Source of the DNA: Pseudideonella sakaiensis
Lineage (GTDB): Bacteria > Pseudomonadota > Gammaproteobacteria > Burkholderiales > Burkholderiaceae_C
DNA: 51,787 bases
Reading direction: 5' to 3'
NCBI RefSeq assembly: GCF_001293525.1
Contig: NZ_BBYR01000046.1
Span: 1-51,787, forward strand
How positions within the stretch are numbered: position 1 is the first letter of the stretch; every line of letters starts with the position of its first letter. Below the pieces are notes generated by a model. The model was not told the origin of the DNA. It saw only the letters and a list, made by a program, of their open reading frames with translations, and ran no database searches. Positions 14,922-23,643 of the stretch are shown one piece after another. Made by a program: the position numbers and the translations under genes.

Positions 14922-17357
14922 ATGGGGGCGGATGTCCGGGCCGACGGACCGGCGCGCGCCGCGGCGCGCGGGCCGAAGCCGACGCTCGCCTTGCCGGCGG
15001 GCTTCCGGCTGCACGAGTACCGCGTCGACCGCGTGCTCGGCCAGGGCGGCTTCGGCATCACCTACCTCGCGACCGACGTGCACCTGAACGCGCGCGTCGC
15101 GATCAAGGAGTACCTGCCGGCGCAGATCGCCTTCCGCACCTCGGAGCGCACCGTCTCGCCGAACGCCAGCGAGCACCTGCGCCGCTACCGCAGCGGGCTC
15201 GAGGCCTTCCTCGTGGAGGCCCGCACGCTGGCCAGCTTCCGCCACCCCGCGATCGTGCGGGTGGCGCGCTTCTTCGAAGCGAACCGCACCGCCTACATGG
15301 TGCTGGAGTACGAGCGGGGTGAGTCGCTGAAGGCATGGTGGGCGCGTCAGGGGGCGGGGAGCGCCAGCGCGCACGACGCGCCGCCGGCCGCGCCCGCCGG
15401 CGGCCCGGCCGCCGAGCCCGCGCTCGACCCCGCCGACGCCGCCCGCGAGACCGCGCTGCTGCGCCGCCTCGCGCCGCTGCTGGACGGGCTGCAGGTGGTG
15501 CACGACGCGGGCTTCCTGCACCGCGACATCAAGCCCGACAACATCCAGGTGCGGCGCGACGGCAGCTGGGTGCTGCTGGACTTCGGCTCGGCGCGCCAGG
15601 CGCTGCCGGCCCCGGGGTCGGGCGCGGAGGACGTGGCGCTGACGCCCGGCTACGCGCCGATCGAGCAGTACCTGGACGACGCGCAGGGCGCCTGGACCGA
15701 CGTCTACGCGCTCGGCGCGACGCTGTACTGGATGATCGCCGGGCGCAAGCCGCCGACGGCCGACGAGCGCCGCCATGCGGACCCGATGCGGCCGGCCGCC
15801 GTGCTGGGCCGCGGCCGCTGGAGCCCCGCGGTGCTGGCCGCGGTGGACTGGGCGCTCCGACCGCGTGCCGCGGACCGCCCGCAGAGCGTGGCCGACTGGC
15901 GCCAGGCGCTCTACGCGGGCCACGCGGGCCTGCTGGACCTCGGCGAGGCGCTGCGCCGGGCCGGCCCGGGCGCCGGCGAGACCCCCGTACCGCCGCTGCG
16001 CTGGCGCGCCGGCCCGCGCGCGCTGTGGGCCGACCTGCGGCGGCGCGCCGCGCCGGCGCACTGGTCCCTCGGCGCGAAGGCCACCGCGGCGCTGCTGCTG
16101 GCGGCCCTGCTGCCGATGGCGCTCACCGGGCTGCTGCACCTGCGCGGCAGCCTGGACGCCGTGGCCGACGGCGAGCGCCGCAACCTGCAGCTGATCGCCC
16201 GCAGCACCGCCGGCCGCCTGGCGCAGCTGGTCGGCGACAGCCAGAAGCTGAGCCGCGCGATCGGCACCGACCCGGCTTTCGTCGAGTTCCTGCTGCAGCG
16301 CGCGCAGCGCCCGCGGCCCGCCGCGCGCCCCGCGGAGGCCGGGCCCGGCGCCGAGGATGCGGTGGAGGGGCCGTCCGCGGGCCTGCCGACCGCCGCGCCT
16401 GCCGCCGAGGCCACCACGCTCGCGGCGCTGCGCGGCAAGCTCGGCGCGATCGTCGCCACCAACCCCGACCTGCAGCTGCTGATGCTGATGGACCGCAGCG
16501 GCACCGCCGTGGTGTCGAGCGACCCCGAGGTGATGGGCCGCAACTTCGCGTTCCGCGAGTACTTCCAGGCCGCGCGGGCCGGCCGCGAGCACGTCACCGG
16601 CGTGGTCGTCGGCGCGGTGGCCGGCGAGGCCGGCGTCTTCTTCGCGACGCCGGTGCGCACGCCCGACGCCGGCGTGCTCGGCGCGGTGGTGCTGCGCCTG
16701 CGCGCGAGCGCGATCGCCGGCGTGCTCGACGAGGTGCGCGCCGGCACGCCGCGGCAGCCCTGGCTGATCGATGCCGACGGCGTGGTACTGCACCACCCCG
16801 ATCCGCAGTGGCGCTTCCGCAGCCTGGTGCCGCTGGCGCCGGCCGTGCTCGAGCGCATCCGCGCCGACCAGCGCTTCCGCCGCGACCGCATCGAGAGCCT
16901 CGGCCTGCCGGCGCTGGCCGAGGCCGTCGCCGGCGCCCGGGTGGAGGCGGGCGGCGGCGGCCACCTGGCCTTCCGCAGCCCGCGCGACGGCGAGCCCGAG
17001 GTGGCCGGCCATGCGCCGGTGCCCGGGTTGCCGTGGACGGTCGTGGTGAGCGAGCCCGAGGCGTACTTCGAGGCGCCGGTGGACCGGCTCGCCACGCAGC
17101 TGGCGGCGGCGCTGCTGCTGGTCGGCGTGCTCGCCGGCCTCGGCGCGTGGCTGCTGGCGCGCGGCCTGACGCGCCCGGTGCTCGCGCTGACCCGGGCCGC
17201 CGAGGCGCTGAAGCGCGGCGACTACGCCGGCGCGACGCTGACGGTGCGCCGCCACGACGAACTCGGCCGGCTGGCACGCACCTTCAACGTGATGATCGAC
17301 GTGCTGCGACAGCGCGAGCGCGAGGGCCGTGCGCCGGCCGCGGAGGGCGGGCGATGA
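14922..17357 (+). CDS. membrane Ser/Thr protein kinase with Cache sensor and HAMP domain
   Basis: An 811-aa receptor-like kinase. The cytoplasmic N-terminal kinase domain (about 28-335) carries the glycine loop LGQGGFGITY, catalytic Lys62 (VAIKEYLP), HRDIKPDN (Asp202) and DFGSAR (Asp220), with a low-complexity insert near 145-175. TM1 is around 388-406. A large periplasmic region (about 408-722) reads as a double Cache domain (DLQLLMLMDRSGTAVVSS, NFAFREYFQAARAG, then PWLIDADGVVLHHP). TM2 is at 725-746, followed by a HAMP domain to about 800. ATG at 14922 has a GGGAGGGG site. Its stop overlaps the alpha/beta hydrolase start, so they are coupled. The ligand is unknown. Confidence 0.9.
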   Translation: MGADVRADGPARAAARGPKPTLALPAGFRLHEYRVDRVLGQGGFGITYLATDVHLNARVAIKEYLPAQIAFRTSERTVSPNASEHLRRYRSGLEAFLVEARTLASFRHPAIVRVARFFEANRTAYMVLEYERGESLKAWWARQGAGSASAHDAPPAAPAGGPAAEPALDPADAARETALLRRLAPLLDGLQVVHDAGFLHRDIKPDNIQVRRDGSWVLLDFGSARQALPAPGSGAEDVALTPGYAPIEQYLDDAQGAWTDVYALGATLYWMIAGRKPPTADERRHADPMRPAAVLGRGRWSPAVLAAVDWALRPRAADRPQSVADWRQALYAGHAGLLDLGEALRRAGPGAGETPVPPLRWRAGPRALWADLRRRAAPAHWSLGAKATAALLLAALLPMALTGLLHLRGSLDAVADGERRNLQLIARSTAGRLAQLVGDSQKLSRAIGTDPAFVEFLLQRAQRPRPAARPAEAGPGAEDAVEGPSAGLPTAAPAAEATTLAALRGKLGAIVATNPDLQLLMLMDRSGTAVVSSDPEVMGRNFAFREYFQAARAGREHVTGVVVGAVAGEAGVFFATPVRTPDAGVLGAVVLRLRASAIAGVLDEVRAGTPRQPWLIDADGVVLHHPDPQWRFRSLVPLAPAVLERIRADQRFRRDRIESLGLPALAEAVAGARVEAGGGGHLAFRSPRDGEPEVAGHAPVPGLPWTVVVSEPEAYFEAPVDRLATQLAAALLLVGVLAGLGAWLLARGLTRPVLALTRAAEALKRGDYAGATLTVRRHDELGRLARTFNVMIDVLRQREREGRAPAAEGGR

Positions 17358-18496
17358 CGCCCCGGCAGCCGCTGGCCCTCGCATCGGCCGGCCGCCGGCC
17401 CGGCGCATCGCCTGCGGCGGTGCCTTTGCGGCTCGCCGCGCGGGCGCCGGCCGCGGCCGCCGTGCCCGCGCCGCCCGACCGGCCCGACCCCGAGACCTGG
17501 TCGCGCTACGAGGCCGTGGCCGAGCGCCTGGACGCGCGCTTCGCCGGGCTCTGGCGGCTGCGCCACTTCCGCTTCCGCATGCCGGAGGCGCTGCAGCACG
17601 GCGTGCCGCCGCGCCAGCGGCGCGACCACGAACTCCCCGCGGCCTGGCTCGACTGGGGCCCGCCGGACGCGCCGGTGCTGGCCTGCGTCGGCGGCGTGGC
17701 GAACGTCGCGATGCGCTTCGCCTTCCTCGCCGCCGACCTGCGCACGCGCTGGCGCGTGGTCTGCATGGACTGGGTGGGGCGCGGGCATTCCGGCTGGCTG
17801 GCCGACGAGTCGGAGTACCACTTCGAGACCTATGTCGAGCAGCTGCGCCAGTGGCTGGATGCGCTCGGCGCGAGCGCGCGCCGCCCGGTGGCGCTGCTCG
17901 GTTCCTCGCTCGGCGGCAGCGTCGCGATGCGCCTGGCCGCGCGCGAGCCGCAGCGCATCGCCCGGCTGGTGCTGAACGACATCGGTCCGGCGCTGCCGCG
18001 CGAGCGGCGCCAGCGCCGCGCCGAGGTGCTGGCACGGCTGCACGTCTTCCGCAGCCCGGCGGAGATCACGCGCCGCATCGGCGCCGCGCAGAAGCACGAC
18101 GGCCCGGCCACCGACGACATCCGGCTCTTCCTCGCGCACCACCAGACGCGCTGGTCGCCGGAGAACGGCGGCCGCGTCTACCGGCACGACCTGCGCGCGC
18201 TGCAGGCCTACCGCCGCGCTGCCGAGGAGGACGTGGACCAGTGGACCGACTGGGGCGCGCTGCCGATGCCGGTGCTGCTGATGCACGGCATGGAATCGGA
18301 TGCGCTCACGCCCGAGACCCTGGTGCGCATGCAGGCGCTGCGGCCGCTGTCGATCGCCCACGTGCCGCAGACCGGCCACACGCCGCTGCTGGCCGACCGC
18401 CACCAGACCGCGACGATCGGCGACTGGCTCGCGGACCCGGCGCCGACGCCGCTCGAATGGTCGGTGCCGCTCGCGCCGCCGAGGCGGCGCTGGTAG
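17354..18496 (+). CDS. alpha/beta hydrolase
   Basis: A 380-aa hydrolase, cytoplasmic as judged by lack of a clear signal. Nucleophile elbow GSSLGGS, oxyanion-side GGVANVAMRF, MDWVGRGHSG, candidate acid in HGMESDAL and catalytic His in TGHTPLL appear in normal order. The first 60 residues are Ala/Pro-rich. It starts within the kinase stop codon (ATGA), so the kinase and hydrolase probably work together, perhaps with the hydrolase as a phosphorylation target (inference). The last codons encode PRRRW within the first unit of a 23-bp tandem repeat, so its C-terminus may vary between strains. Confidence 0.88.
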   Translation: MTPRQPLALASAGRRPGASPAAVPLRLAARAPAAAAVPAPPDRPDPETWSRYEAVAERLDARFAGLWRLRHFRFRMPEALQHGVPPRQRRDHELPAAWLDWGPPDAPVLACVGGVANVAMRFAFLAADLRTRWRVVCMDWVGRGHSGWLADESEYHFETYVEQLRQWLDALGASARRPVALLGSSLGGSVAMRLAAREPQRIARLVLNDIGPALPRERRQRRAEVLARLHVFRSPAEITRRIGAAQKHDGPATDDIRLFLAHHQTRWSPENGGRVYRHDLRALQAYRRAAEEDVDQWTDWGALPMPVLLMHGMESDALTPETLVRMQALRPLSIAHVPQTGHTPLLADRHQTATIGDWLADPAPTPLEWSVPLAPPRRRW

Positions 18497-18596
18497 TTGG
18501 GCCCAGGCGGCGCTGGTAGTCGGGCCTAGGCGGCGCGGGTCGTCGCGCCGAGGCGGCGGTGGCAGTCGCGCCCAGGCGGCGCGGGTCGCCGGACGA
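18482..18596 (+). repeat. 23-bp tandem repeat, five units
   Basis: Five head-to-tail units start at 18482, 18505, 18528, 18551 and 18574, each beginning AGGCGGCG and continuing GGT(A/C)GT(C/T)GGGCC or close variants. The fifth unit diverges in its last third. The first unit contains the stop codon of the hydrolase. Period and exact length suggest slippage expansion of the gene end. Confidence 0.85.
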
Positions 18597-18616
18597 GTCG
18601 CCGCGAATCGGCCGGC

Positions 18617-18643
18617 CGCGCCGGCGCCCGAGGCGCCGGCGCG
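18617..18643. terminator. strong GC hairpin between convergent genes
   Basis: CGCGCCGGCGCC and GGCGCCGGCGCG form a perfect 12-bp stem with a CGA loop. It lies between the hydrolase (plus) and the lipoprotein hydrolase (minus) that converge here. No U-tract follows on either side, so it may be a pause or mRNA-stability structure and not a classic terminator. Confidence 0.4.
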
Positions 18644-18662
18644 CGCCCCGCCCGGCGGCCGC

Positions 18663-20279
18663 TCAGCCGCCGCTCGCCAGCACCTGCTGGAAGAAACCGC
18701 GCGCGGCCGCGCTGCAGAACGGCGGCACCAGGCCGCCGTGGTAGGCCGAGATGACGGCGCTCGCGCCGCCGTCGGTGGCGCCGCCGGCAACGGCCGCTGC
18801 TGCGGTGCCCGCCTTCGCCTGCGCGAAGCCGGCCTTGACCGCGCCGAACGGGTCGGACACGGTGGCCGCCGAATCGACGTCCAGCGCCTGCACCAGGCCC
18901 GCCGCGGCCGCGGTGCTGCCGCTGCCCCAGTACGCCTGCATCGTGCCGGTGTTCAGCGCGTAGAACACCGTCGGGTCGGCGTTGCCGCCGCACATCAGCA
19001 CCGGGCGGGTCGGCGTCCAGTTGCGCAGGTCGTTGGCCTTGAAGGCCTTGCGCAGGTTGTTCGCCGGCGCCGTCGCCGCGCGGCCGGTGGTGAAGGTCGG
19101 CACCGCGCCGTCGGGGTTGGCGATCGCATCCAGCAGGAAGGCCAGGCGGGCCTCGTTGCGCACCAGCGGGTTGCTGCCGAAGCCGAGCGCGAACAGCGGC
19201 GCCAGCGCGGCCGGCGTGGTCGGCGTGGTCGGCGGCGTGACCGCGTTCAGCGTCGCCTGCAGGCTCGGCGGCGAGCCGGCCGGCGCGGTCGGCGGCGTGG
19301 TGCTGAACAGCGTGGTGGCGAGGCGGCCCTGCGCGATCAGGTTGTTGGTCGTCTCGTTCGACGGCAGCGCGGTCTCGACGCTGCTGGCGAAGGGCGCGTT
19401 GTAGAGCTCCGACGGGTTGGTGTAGAGGTTGCCGTAGGCCTTCTGGAAGCTCGTCGACAGCAGCGGCGTGAAGATCGTCGCGCCCAGGTTGACGTTGCCG
19501 TAGTAGACGGCGTCGCCGAAGGCGGACAGCGCGTACGGGCCCGACAGCGGCGCCGAGGCCGTCACCGTCTGGCCGGCGGCCTGCATCGCGCGGTGCGTGG
19601 CCATCGCGACGTGGCCGCCCTGCGAGTAGCCGCTGATGAAGAGCTTGCCGGAGTCGCTGGCGCCGCCCAGTGGCAGCGCCTTGCGGGCGGCGGCCAGCGC
19701 GTCGATCATCTCCTTCGACTGCTGGTCGGCGTTCAGGTAGGGGTGGTAGCCGAGCGTGGAGATGTCGTAGCCGGCGTAGTTCGGCGCGACGACGATGAAG
19801 CCCTGGGCCGCGTAGGCGGCGGCGATCGTCAGCGCCTCGCCATAGGCCGCGTTGCCGCGGTCGCTCAGCGCGGCGATGTTGTAGCTGCGCACCGTGGTGG
19901 TGCCGTGGCCGTAGAGCACGATCGGGCGGGCGCCGGTGCAGCCGGCGTCGCTGCCGGTGGGCAGCATCAGCGCGCCGCTCGAGCGCGTGGTTTCGCCGGC
20001 ACCACCGACGGTGCCGAACTGCATCGCGTGCACCGTGACGCCGCAGCGCGGCGTGCCCAGCACCTGGGCCAGCGAGCGGCCGGTGGCGCTCTCGTTCAGC
20101 TGGGCCGTGAACTGGGCCGCGCTCAGCGCCGTGACCTGGGCCGGCGGGTTGAACACCAGCGCGCCGCGGGCGTTCGGATCGCTGCCGCCGCCGGCGGTCG
20201 GGGTGGCGTCGTCGCTGCCGCCGCAGGCGGCCAACAGGGCGGCTGCGGCCAGGGCCGTCAACCGGTAATGCGTGCTCAT
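18663..20279 (-). CDS. lipoprotein alpha/beta hydrolase
   Basis: A 538-aa surface or periplasmic hydrolase. A lipobox LLAAC (Cys19) follows a short signal; GGSDD after it is a typical linker. The hydrolase core has YGHGTTT (oxyanion region), GYSQGGHVAM with the nucleophilic Ser, an Asp in CGGNADP and a His in SAYHGG near the end. A Pro/Thr/Ala-rich stretch near residues 325-355 may be a lid or linker. Related proteins act as secreted lipases or esterases. It has a palindromic operator 22 bp upstream, suggesting TetR-family control by a regulator outside this window. Confidence 0.85.
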   Translation of the reverse strand: MSTHYRLTALAAAALLAACGGSDDATPTAGGGSDPNARGALVFNPPAQVTALSAAQFTAQLNESATGRSLAQVLGTPRCGVTVHAMQFGTVGGAGETTRSSGALMLPTGSDAGCTGARPIVLYGHGTTTVRSYNIAALSDRGNAAYGEALTIAAAYAAQGFIVVAPNYAGYDISTLGYHPYLNADQQSKEMIDALAAARKALPLGGASDSGKLFISGYSQGGHVAMATHRAMQAAGQTVTASAPLSGPYALSAFGDAVYYGNVNLGATIFTPLLSTSFQKAYGNLYTNPSELYNAPFASSVETALPSNETTNNLIAQGRLATTLFSTTPPTAPAGSPPSLQATLNAVTPPTTPTTPAALAPLFALGFGSNPLVRNEARLAFLLDAIANPDGAVPTFTTGRAATAPANNLRKAFKANDLRNWTPTRPVLMCGGNADPTVFYALNTGTMQAYWGSGSTAAAAGLVQALDVDSAATVSDPFGAVKAGFAQAKAGTAAAAVAGGATDGGASAVISAYHGGLVPPFCSAAARGFFQQVLASGG

Positions 20280-20300
20280 GCCGTGTCTCCGTCGTGATGG

Positions 20301-20320
20301 AATCGAACGAGCGTTCGATT
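20301..20320. promoter_or_regulatory. TetR-type palindromic operator
   Basis: AATCGAACGAGCGTTCGATT has perfect 9-bp arms (AATCGAACG / CGTTCGATT) around a 2-bp centre. GAACG-N2-CGTTC is a common core for TetR-family repressors of fatty-acid and ester metabolism. It lies just upstream of the lipoprotein hydrolase; no TetR gene is nearby. Confidence 0.65.
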
Positions 20321-20504
20321 TCGGGCGGTGCGGATCGTAGGACGGGCCGCGGGGGTCGGCAACGGGGAGTTTCCGGTGTGGCGCGTTCGCCGCAGCGGGG
20401 TGGGGCGCGGCCGGCCGATCCGCCTAGGGTGTGCCCGGTGGGCGCCGGCGGGCGGGCCCCGCAGAATGGCCGGCGCGGGCCGCCAGGGTCCCGGGGGAGA
20501 GGCG

Positions 20505-21728
20505 ATGGACGAACACGGTGCCCGGGGCGCGCCCCCGGTCGGCGGCCTGCGGGTGGCGGTGCGGGGCGCCGGAGAGGCGGCGGCCGTGCGGGCCTGGCTG
20601 GCCGCGCTGTTCGACGGCCACCCCTTCGGCGCGGCCGTCTCGACGGCCGTCGGCGCCGGCGCGGACGGCCCGCTGCTGAGCCTGGGCCTCGCCCCCGCCG
20701 ATGCGGCCCGCTGGGCGCCCTGCGGCGACACGCTGGACCTGGCGCAGCGGCTCGAGGCCGCCGGCGGGCCCGCCGGCGAGCCGCCGGCCACCCCGGCCGG
20801 CCCGGCGCCCGACGAGCGCGGCGCGCTCGCGCGCGAGACCGTCGCGGCCTGGCTGCTCGGGCCGCTGCCGACCACCTTCGGCAGCCTGGACGCACTGCGC
20901 AGCGCGCTGCGCGTGCGCCTGCGCACCGTGGCCGCGGCGGCCCGCACCGCGCTGGCCTTCCACACCTGCGCCGTCGAGCGGCCGAGCGAGTGCTGGCGCT
21001 ACGACGAGGACCACGGCTTCGTGATCCTGCCCGGCGTCTCGCTGATCGACGCGCTGCGCCGCGCCACCCAGCCCGCCCACGGCGGCCGCCGCTACGCCTT
21101 CTCCTGCTACCGCGCCACCGAGTACGTGCTGCTGCTCGCGCTGGCCGAGGAACTGGCCGAGGTCGACCCGCCGGTCTACCTCGCCCTCGAGGCCGCGTGG
21201 CGCGAGCGTGCGATCGCGTCGGGCCGGTTCCACGACGTCTTCCTGGTCGAGACCGGCAGCCACGACGCGCCGTTGCCGATGGGCTACCTCGTGCCGGGCG
21301 ACCGGGTCTGGTTCCGCAACCCCGACGAGGCCTCGGCCGACGCGTCCGGCTACGAGGGCTCCTGGGTCGTCTACCTCGGTGGCGGCCGCTTCGCGAACTT
21401 CTGGACCCTGGGCCAGCCCTACGACCTCGAGACCAAGTGCCTCGAGATCTACCACTGGCGCGACGCCACCTGGCGCGATGCCGACGGCGAACTGCGCGTC
21501 GACGAGGCGCGCGTCGCCGAGCACGTCGCCCGCACCCGGGCCGACCCCGCGCGCTGCGCCGAGCTGCTGGCCCGGATGCGGCGCTACCGCGATGGCCGCG
21601 GCATCTACGCCGACGGCGGCTGCATCGACCGCACCCGCGAGCACCTGGTCTCCGCCTGGCCGGCGGACTCGCCGCTGGCCGAACGCTTCGGCGTGCGGCG
21701 CGGCGGCGCGCAGCGCGTGGCGGCCTGA
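20505..21728 (+). CDS. Tgl-like protein-glutamine gamma-glutamyltransferase homologue
   Basis: A 407-aa protein whose second half aligns by eye with the Bacillus spore transglutaminase Tgl family. Elements are ECWRYDEDHGFVILPGVS, then RYAFSCYRATEYVLLLALAEEL with the Cys in the position of the Tgl nucleophile, LVPGDRVWFRNPD, and YEGSWVVYLGGGRFANFW. Positions that in Tgl carry catalytic Glu/His near the last motif look replaced, so activity is uncertain. The first 150 residues are Ala-rich with no recognised domain. ATG at 20505 has GGGGGAGAGG upstream. It precedes the aldo/keto reductase by 52 bp; a functional link is not obvious. Confidence 0.6.
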   Translation: MDEHGARGAPPVGGLRVAVRGAGEAAAVRAWLAALFDGHPFGAAVSTAVGAGADGPLLSLGLAPADAARWAPCGDTLDLAQRLEAAGGPAGEPPATPAGPAPDERGALARETVAAWLLGPLPTTFGSLDALRSALRVRLRTVAAAARTALAFHTCAVERPSECWRYDEDHGFVILPGVSLIDALRRATQPAHGGRRYAFSCYRATEYVLLLALAEELAEVDPPVYLALEAAWRERAIASGRFHDVFLVETGSHDAPLPMGYLVPGDRVWFRNPDEASADASGYEGSWVVYLGGGRFANFWTLGQPYDLETKCLEIYHWRDATWRDADGELRVDEARVAEHVARTRADPARCAELLARMRRYRDGRGIYADGGCIDRTREHLVSAWPADSPLAERFGVRRGGAQRVAA

Positions 21729-21780
21729 GTATCCTGTCGGGAGCCACCCCATCCGCTCCCGTCCCCGAAAGGCCTCTCCC

Positions 21781-22761
21781 ATGAAGACCATCCGCCTCGG
21801 CCGCACCGGCCTCGAGGTGTCGCGGCTGTGCCTCGGCTGCATGAGCTACGGCGCGCCGGACCAGGGCACCCACCCCTGGTCGCTGGACGAGGCGGCGAGC
21901 CGCCCGTTCTTCCGCAAGGCGCTGGACCTCGGCATCAACTTCTTCGACACCGCGAACGTCTACTCGGCCGGCACGAGCGAGGAGTACGTCGGGCGCGCGC
22001 TGGCGGCGTACGCACGGCGCGACGATGTGGTGATCGCGACCAAGGTGCACGGCCGCATGCGGCCCGGGCCGCACGGCGCGGGGCTGTCGCGCAAGGCGAT
22101 CCTGGCCGAGATCGACCACAGCCTGCGCCGGCTCGGCGTGGACCACGTCGACCTCTACCAGGTCCACCGCTGGGACGACCAGGTGCCGATCGAGGAGACG
22201 CTGGAGGCGCTGAACGACGTGGTGCGCGCCGGCAAGGCGCGCTACATCGGGGCCTCGTCGATGTACGCCTGGCAGTTCGCGAAGGCGCTGGCGGTGTCGC
22301 AGGCGCACGGCTGGGCCCGCTTCGTGTCGATGCAGAACCACCTGAACCTGCTCTACCGCGAGGAGGAACGCGAGATGCTGCCGCTGTGCCGCGACCAGGG
22401 CATCGGCGTGATCCCGTGGAGCCCGCTGGCGCGCGGCCGGCTGACGCGGCCCTGGGACGAGACCAGCGCGCGCCTGGAGACCGATGCCTTCGGCCGCACG
22501 CTGTACACCGCGGCGGTCGACGCCGACCGCCAGGTGATCGACGCGGTGGCCGCCGTCGCCGCGGCGCGGGGCGTGCCGCGCGCGCAGGTGGCGCTGGCCT
22601 GGGTGCTGCAGACGCCCGGCGTCAGCGCGCCCATCATCGGCGCGACCCGGCCCGGCCACCTGGACGACGCCGTCGCCGCGCTCGACCTGGTGCTGAGCGC
22701 GGAGGAGCGCGCGGCGCTGGAAGCGCCCTACGTGCCGCACCCGGTCAGCGGGCACCGCTGA
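21781..22761 (+). CDS. aldo/keto reductase
   Basis: NADPH-dependent oxidoreductase (326 aa, cytoplasmic) of the YajO/general stress 69 type. The catalytic tetrad is visible: Asp and Tyr in FFDTANVYSAGTSEEYVG, Lys in IATKVHG, His in YQVHRWDD. The cofactor-binding end shows GVSAPIIGATRP. GAAAGG precedes the ATG. Its 3' end overlaps by 17 bp the convergent ClpP-like gene. Substrate is not predictable. Confidence 0.93.
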   Translation: MKTIRLGRTGLEVSRLCLGCMSYGAPDQGTHPWSLDEAASRPFFRKALDLGINFFDTANVYSAGTSEEYVGRALAAYARRDDVVIATKVHGRMRPGPHGAGLSRKAILAEIDHSLRRLGVDHVDLYQVHRWDDQVPIEETLEALNDVVRAGKARYIGASSMYAWQFAKALAVSQAHGWARFVSMQNHLNLLYREEEREMLPLCRDQGIGVIPWSPLARGRLTRPWDETSARLETDAFGRTLYTAAVDADRQVIDAVAAVAAARGVPRAQVALAWVLQTPGVSAPIIGATRPGHLDDAVAALDLVLSAEERAALEAPYVPHPVSGHR

Positions 22762-23608
22762 GCGCGGCCGGCTCGGGGGGCGCCCCGGCCCCGGCCGCCG
22801 ACCCCGGCGCGGGCGGCGTCTGCGGCATCTCCGGAGTCTGCGGAGTCTGCCGTGCGGCCGGGCCGCGCAGCACGGGACAGGCCTCGCCCGGATCAACGGC
22901 GTCCCCAGGCGCGGCGGCACCCAAGGGCGACACCTCGGCCGGCAGCGCAGGCCCGGCCGCCGGCGCTGCCGCCCCGGTCGCGGGCACCTCGTCGACCAGG
23001 CCCAGCCGAAGCAGCAGCCCGGCCGACGGCCGCCAGGTCGTGCGCCCGTGGCCGCTGCAGTCGGGCGCCCCGAGGTCCGCCAGGGAGGCGCCGGCCGGGT
23101 GCAGCATCGCGGCCTGCCGGCGGTGCACGTCTGCGGCGCGCGGGTACCGAGTCTGGAAGGCCTGCTCGCGTGTCACCAGCGCCTCGATCGCCGCGCGGGC
23201 CGGTGGCGGCAGCGGCGGCTGGCCCGGTGCCTGGAGCTGTTGCCAGGTGATGCCCGCATCGCCGTGGAACACGATGGCGGCCTCCGCCGGCACCCGGCTG
23301 ACGGCCGCCGCCGTCAGCAGGTAGTTCGCGCAGGACGAGGCGCACCAGCCCGCCACCGTCAGCGCGGCGCCCGACGCGGCGAGCGCCTCGGCCATGTCGA
23401 GCGCCGGACCGACCGCGCCCCCGGTCGACCGGACGACGACGTCCCGCGTCGGCTGCCGCAGCGCCCCGACGAATACCTCGGCCGCGTCCGCAGAGATGCA
23501 CCCGTCGAAGACCAGCGTGCCGCCGCTGCGGGTGATGCGGGCCTCGCAGGCCGCGGCGCCGTGCGGTATCGCCGCCAGCACAAGCGCCGGCAGCAGGGCC
23601 ATGGCCAT
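22745..23608 (-). CDS. periplasmic ClpP/crotonase-fold protein (COG3904-like)
   Basis: A 287-aa exported protein. A Sec signal (MALLPALVLAAIPHGAAAC) precedes a ClpP-like fold: FDGCISADAAEVFVGAL, VVVRSTGGAVGPALDMAEAL, the probable nucleophile loop GWCASSCANYLLTAA, and IVFHGDAG with a candidate His. These elements match predicted periplasmic serine-protease-like proteins of COG3904. The C-terminal 60 residues are Pro/Ala-rich and probably unstructured. The start could be ATG 23608 or 23602. It lies 35 bp downstream of the GG-leader peptide gene on the same strand, so it may process or handle that peptide (inference). Confidence 0.75.
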   Translation of the reverse strand: MAMALLPALVLAAIPHGAAACEARITRSGGTLVFDGCISADAAEVFVGALRQPTRDVVVRSTGGAVGPALDMAEALAASGAALTVAGWCASSCANYLLTAAAVSRVPAEAAIVFHGDAGITWQQLQAPGQPPLPPPARAAIEALVTREQAFQTRYPRAADVHRRQAAMLHPAGASLADLGAPDCSGHGRTTWRPSAGLLLRLGLVDEVPATGAAAPAAGPALPAEVSPLGAAAPGDAVDPGEACPVLRGPAARQTPQTPEMPQTPPAPGSAAGAGAPPEPAALSGAR

Positions 23609-23643
23609 CGCGCGGGCACCCTGCCGCGGAGCCTTGCGCAGGA

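Noticed and set aside
14388-18035. Very long open frame on the minus strand opposite the kinase and hydrolase
   Set aside because: Composition is Arg/Ala/Pro repeat-like with no domain, as expected from the antisense of GC3-saturated genes; the plus strand has clear kinase, Cache and hydrolase motifs.
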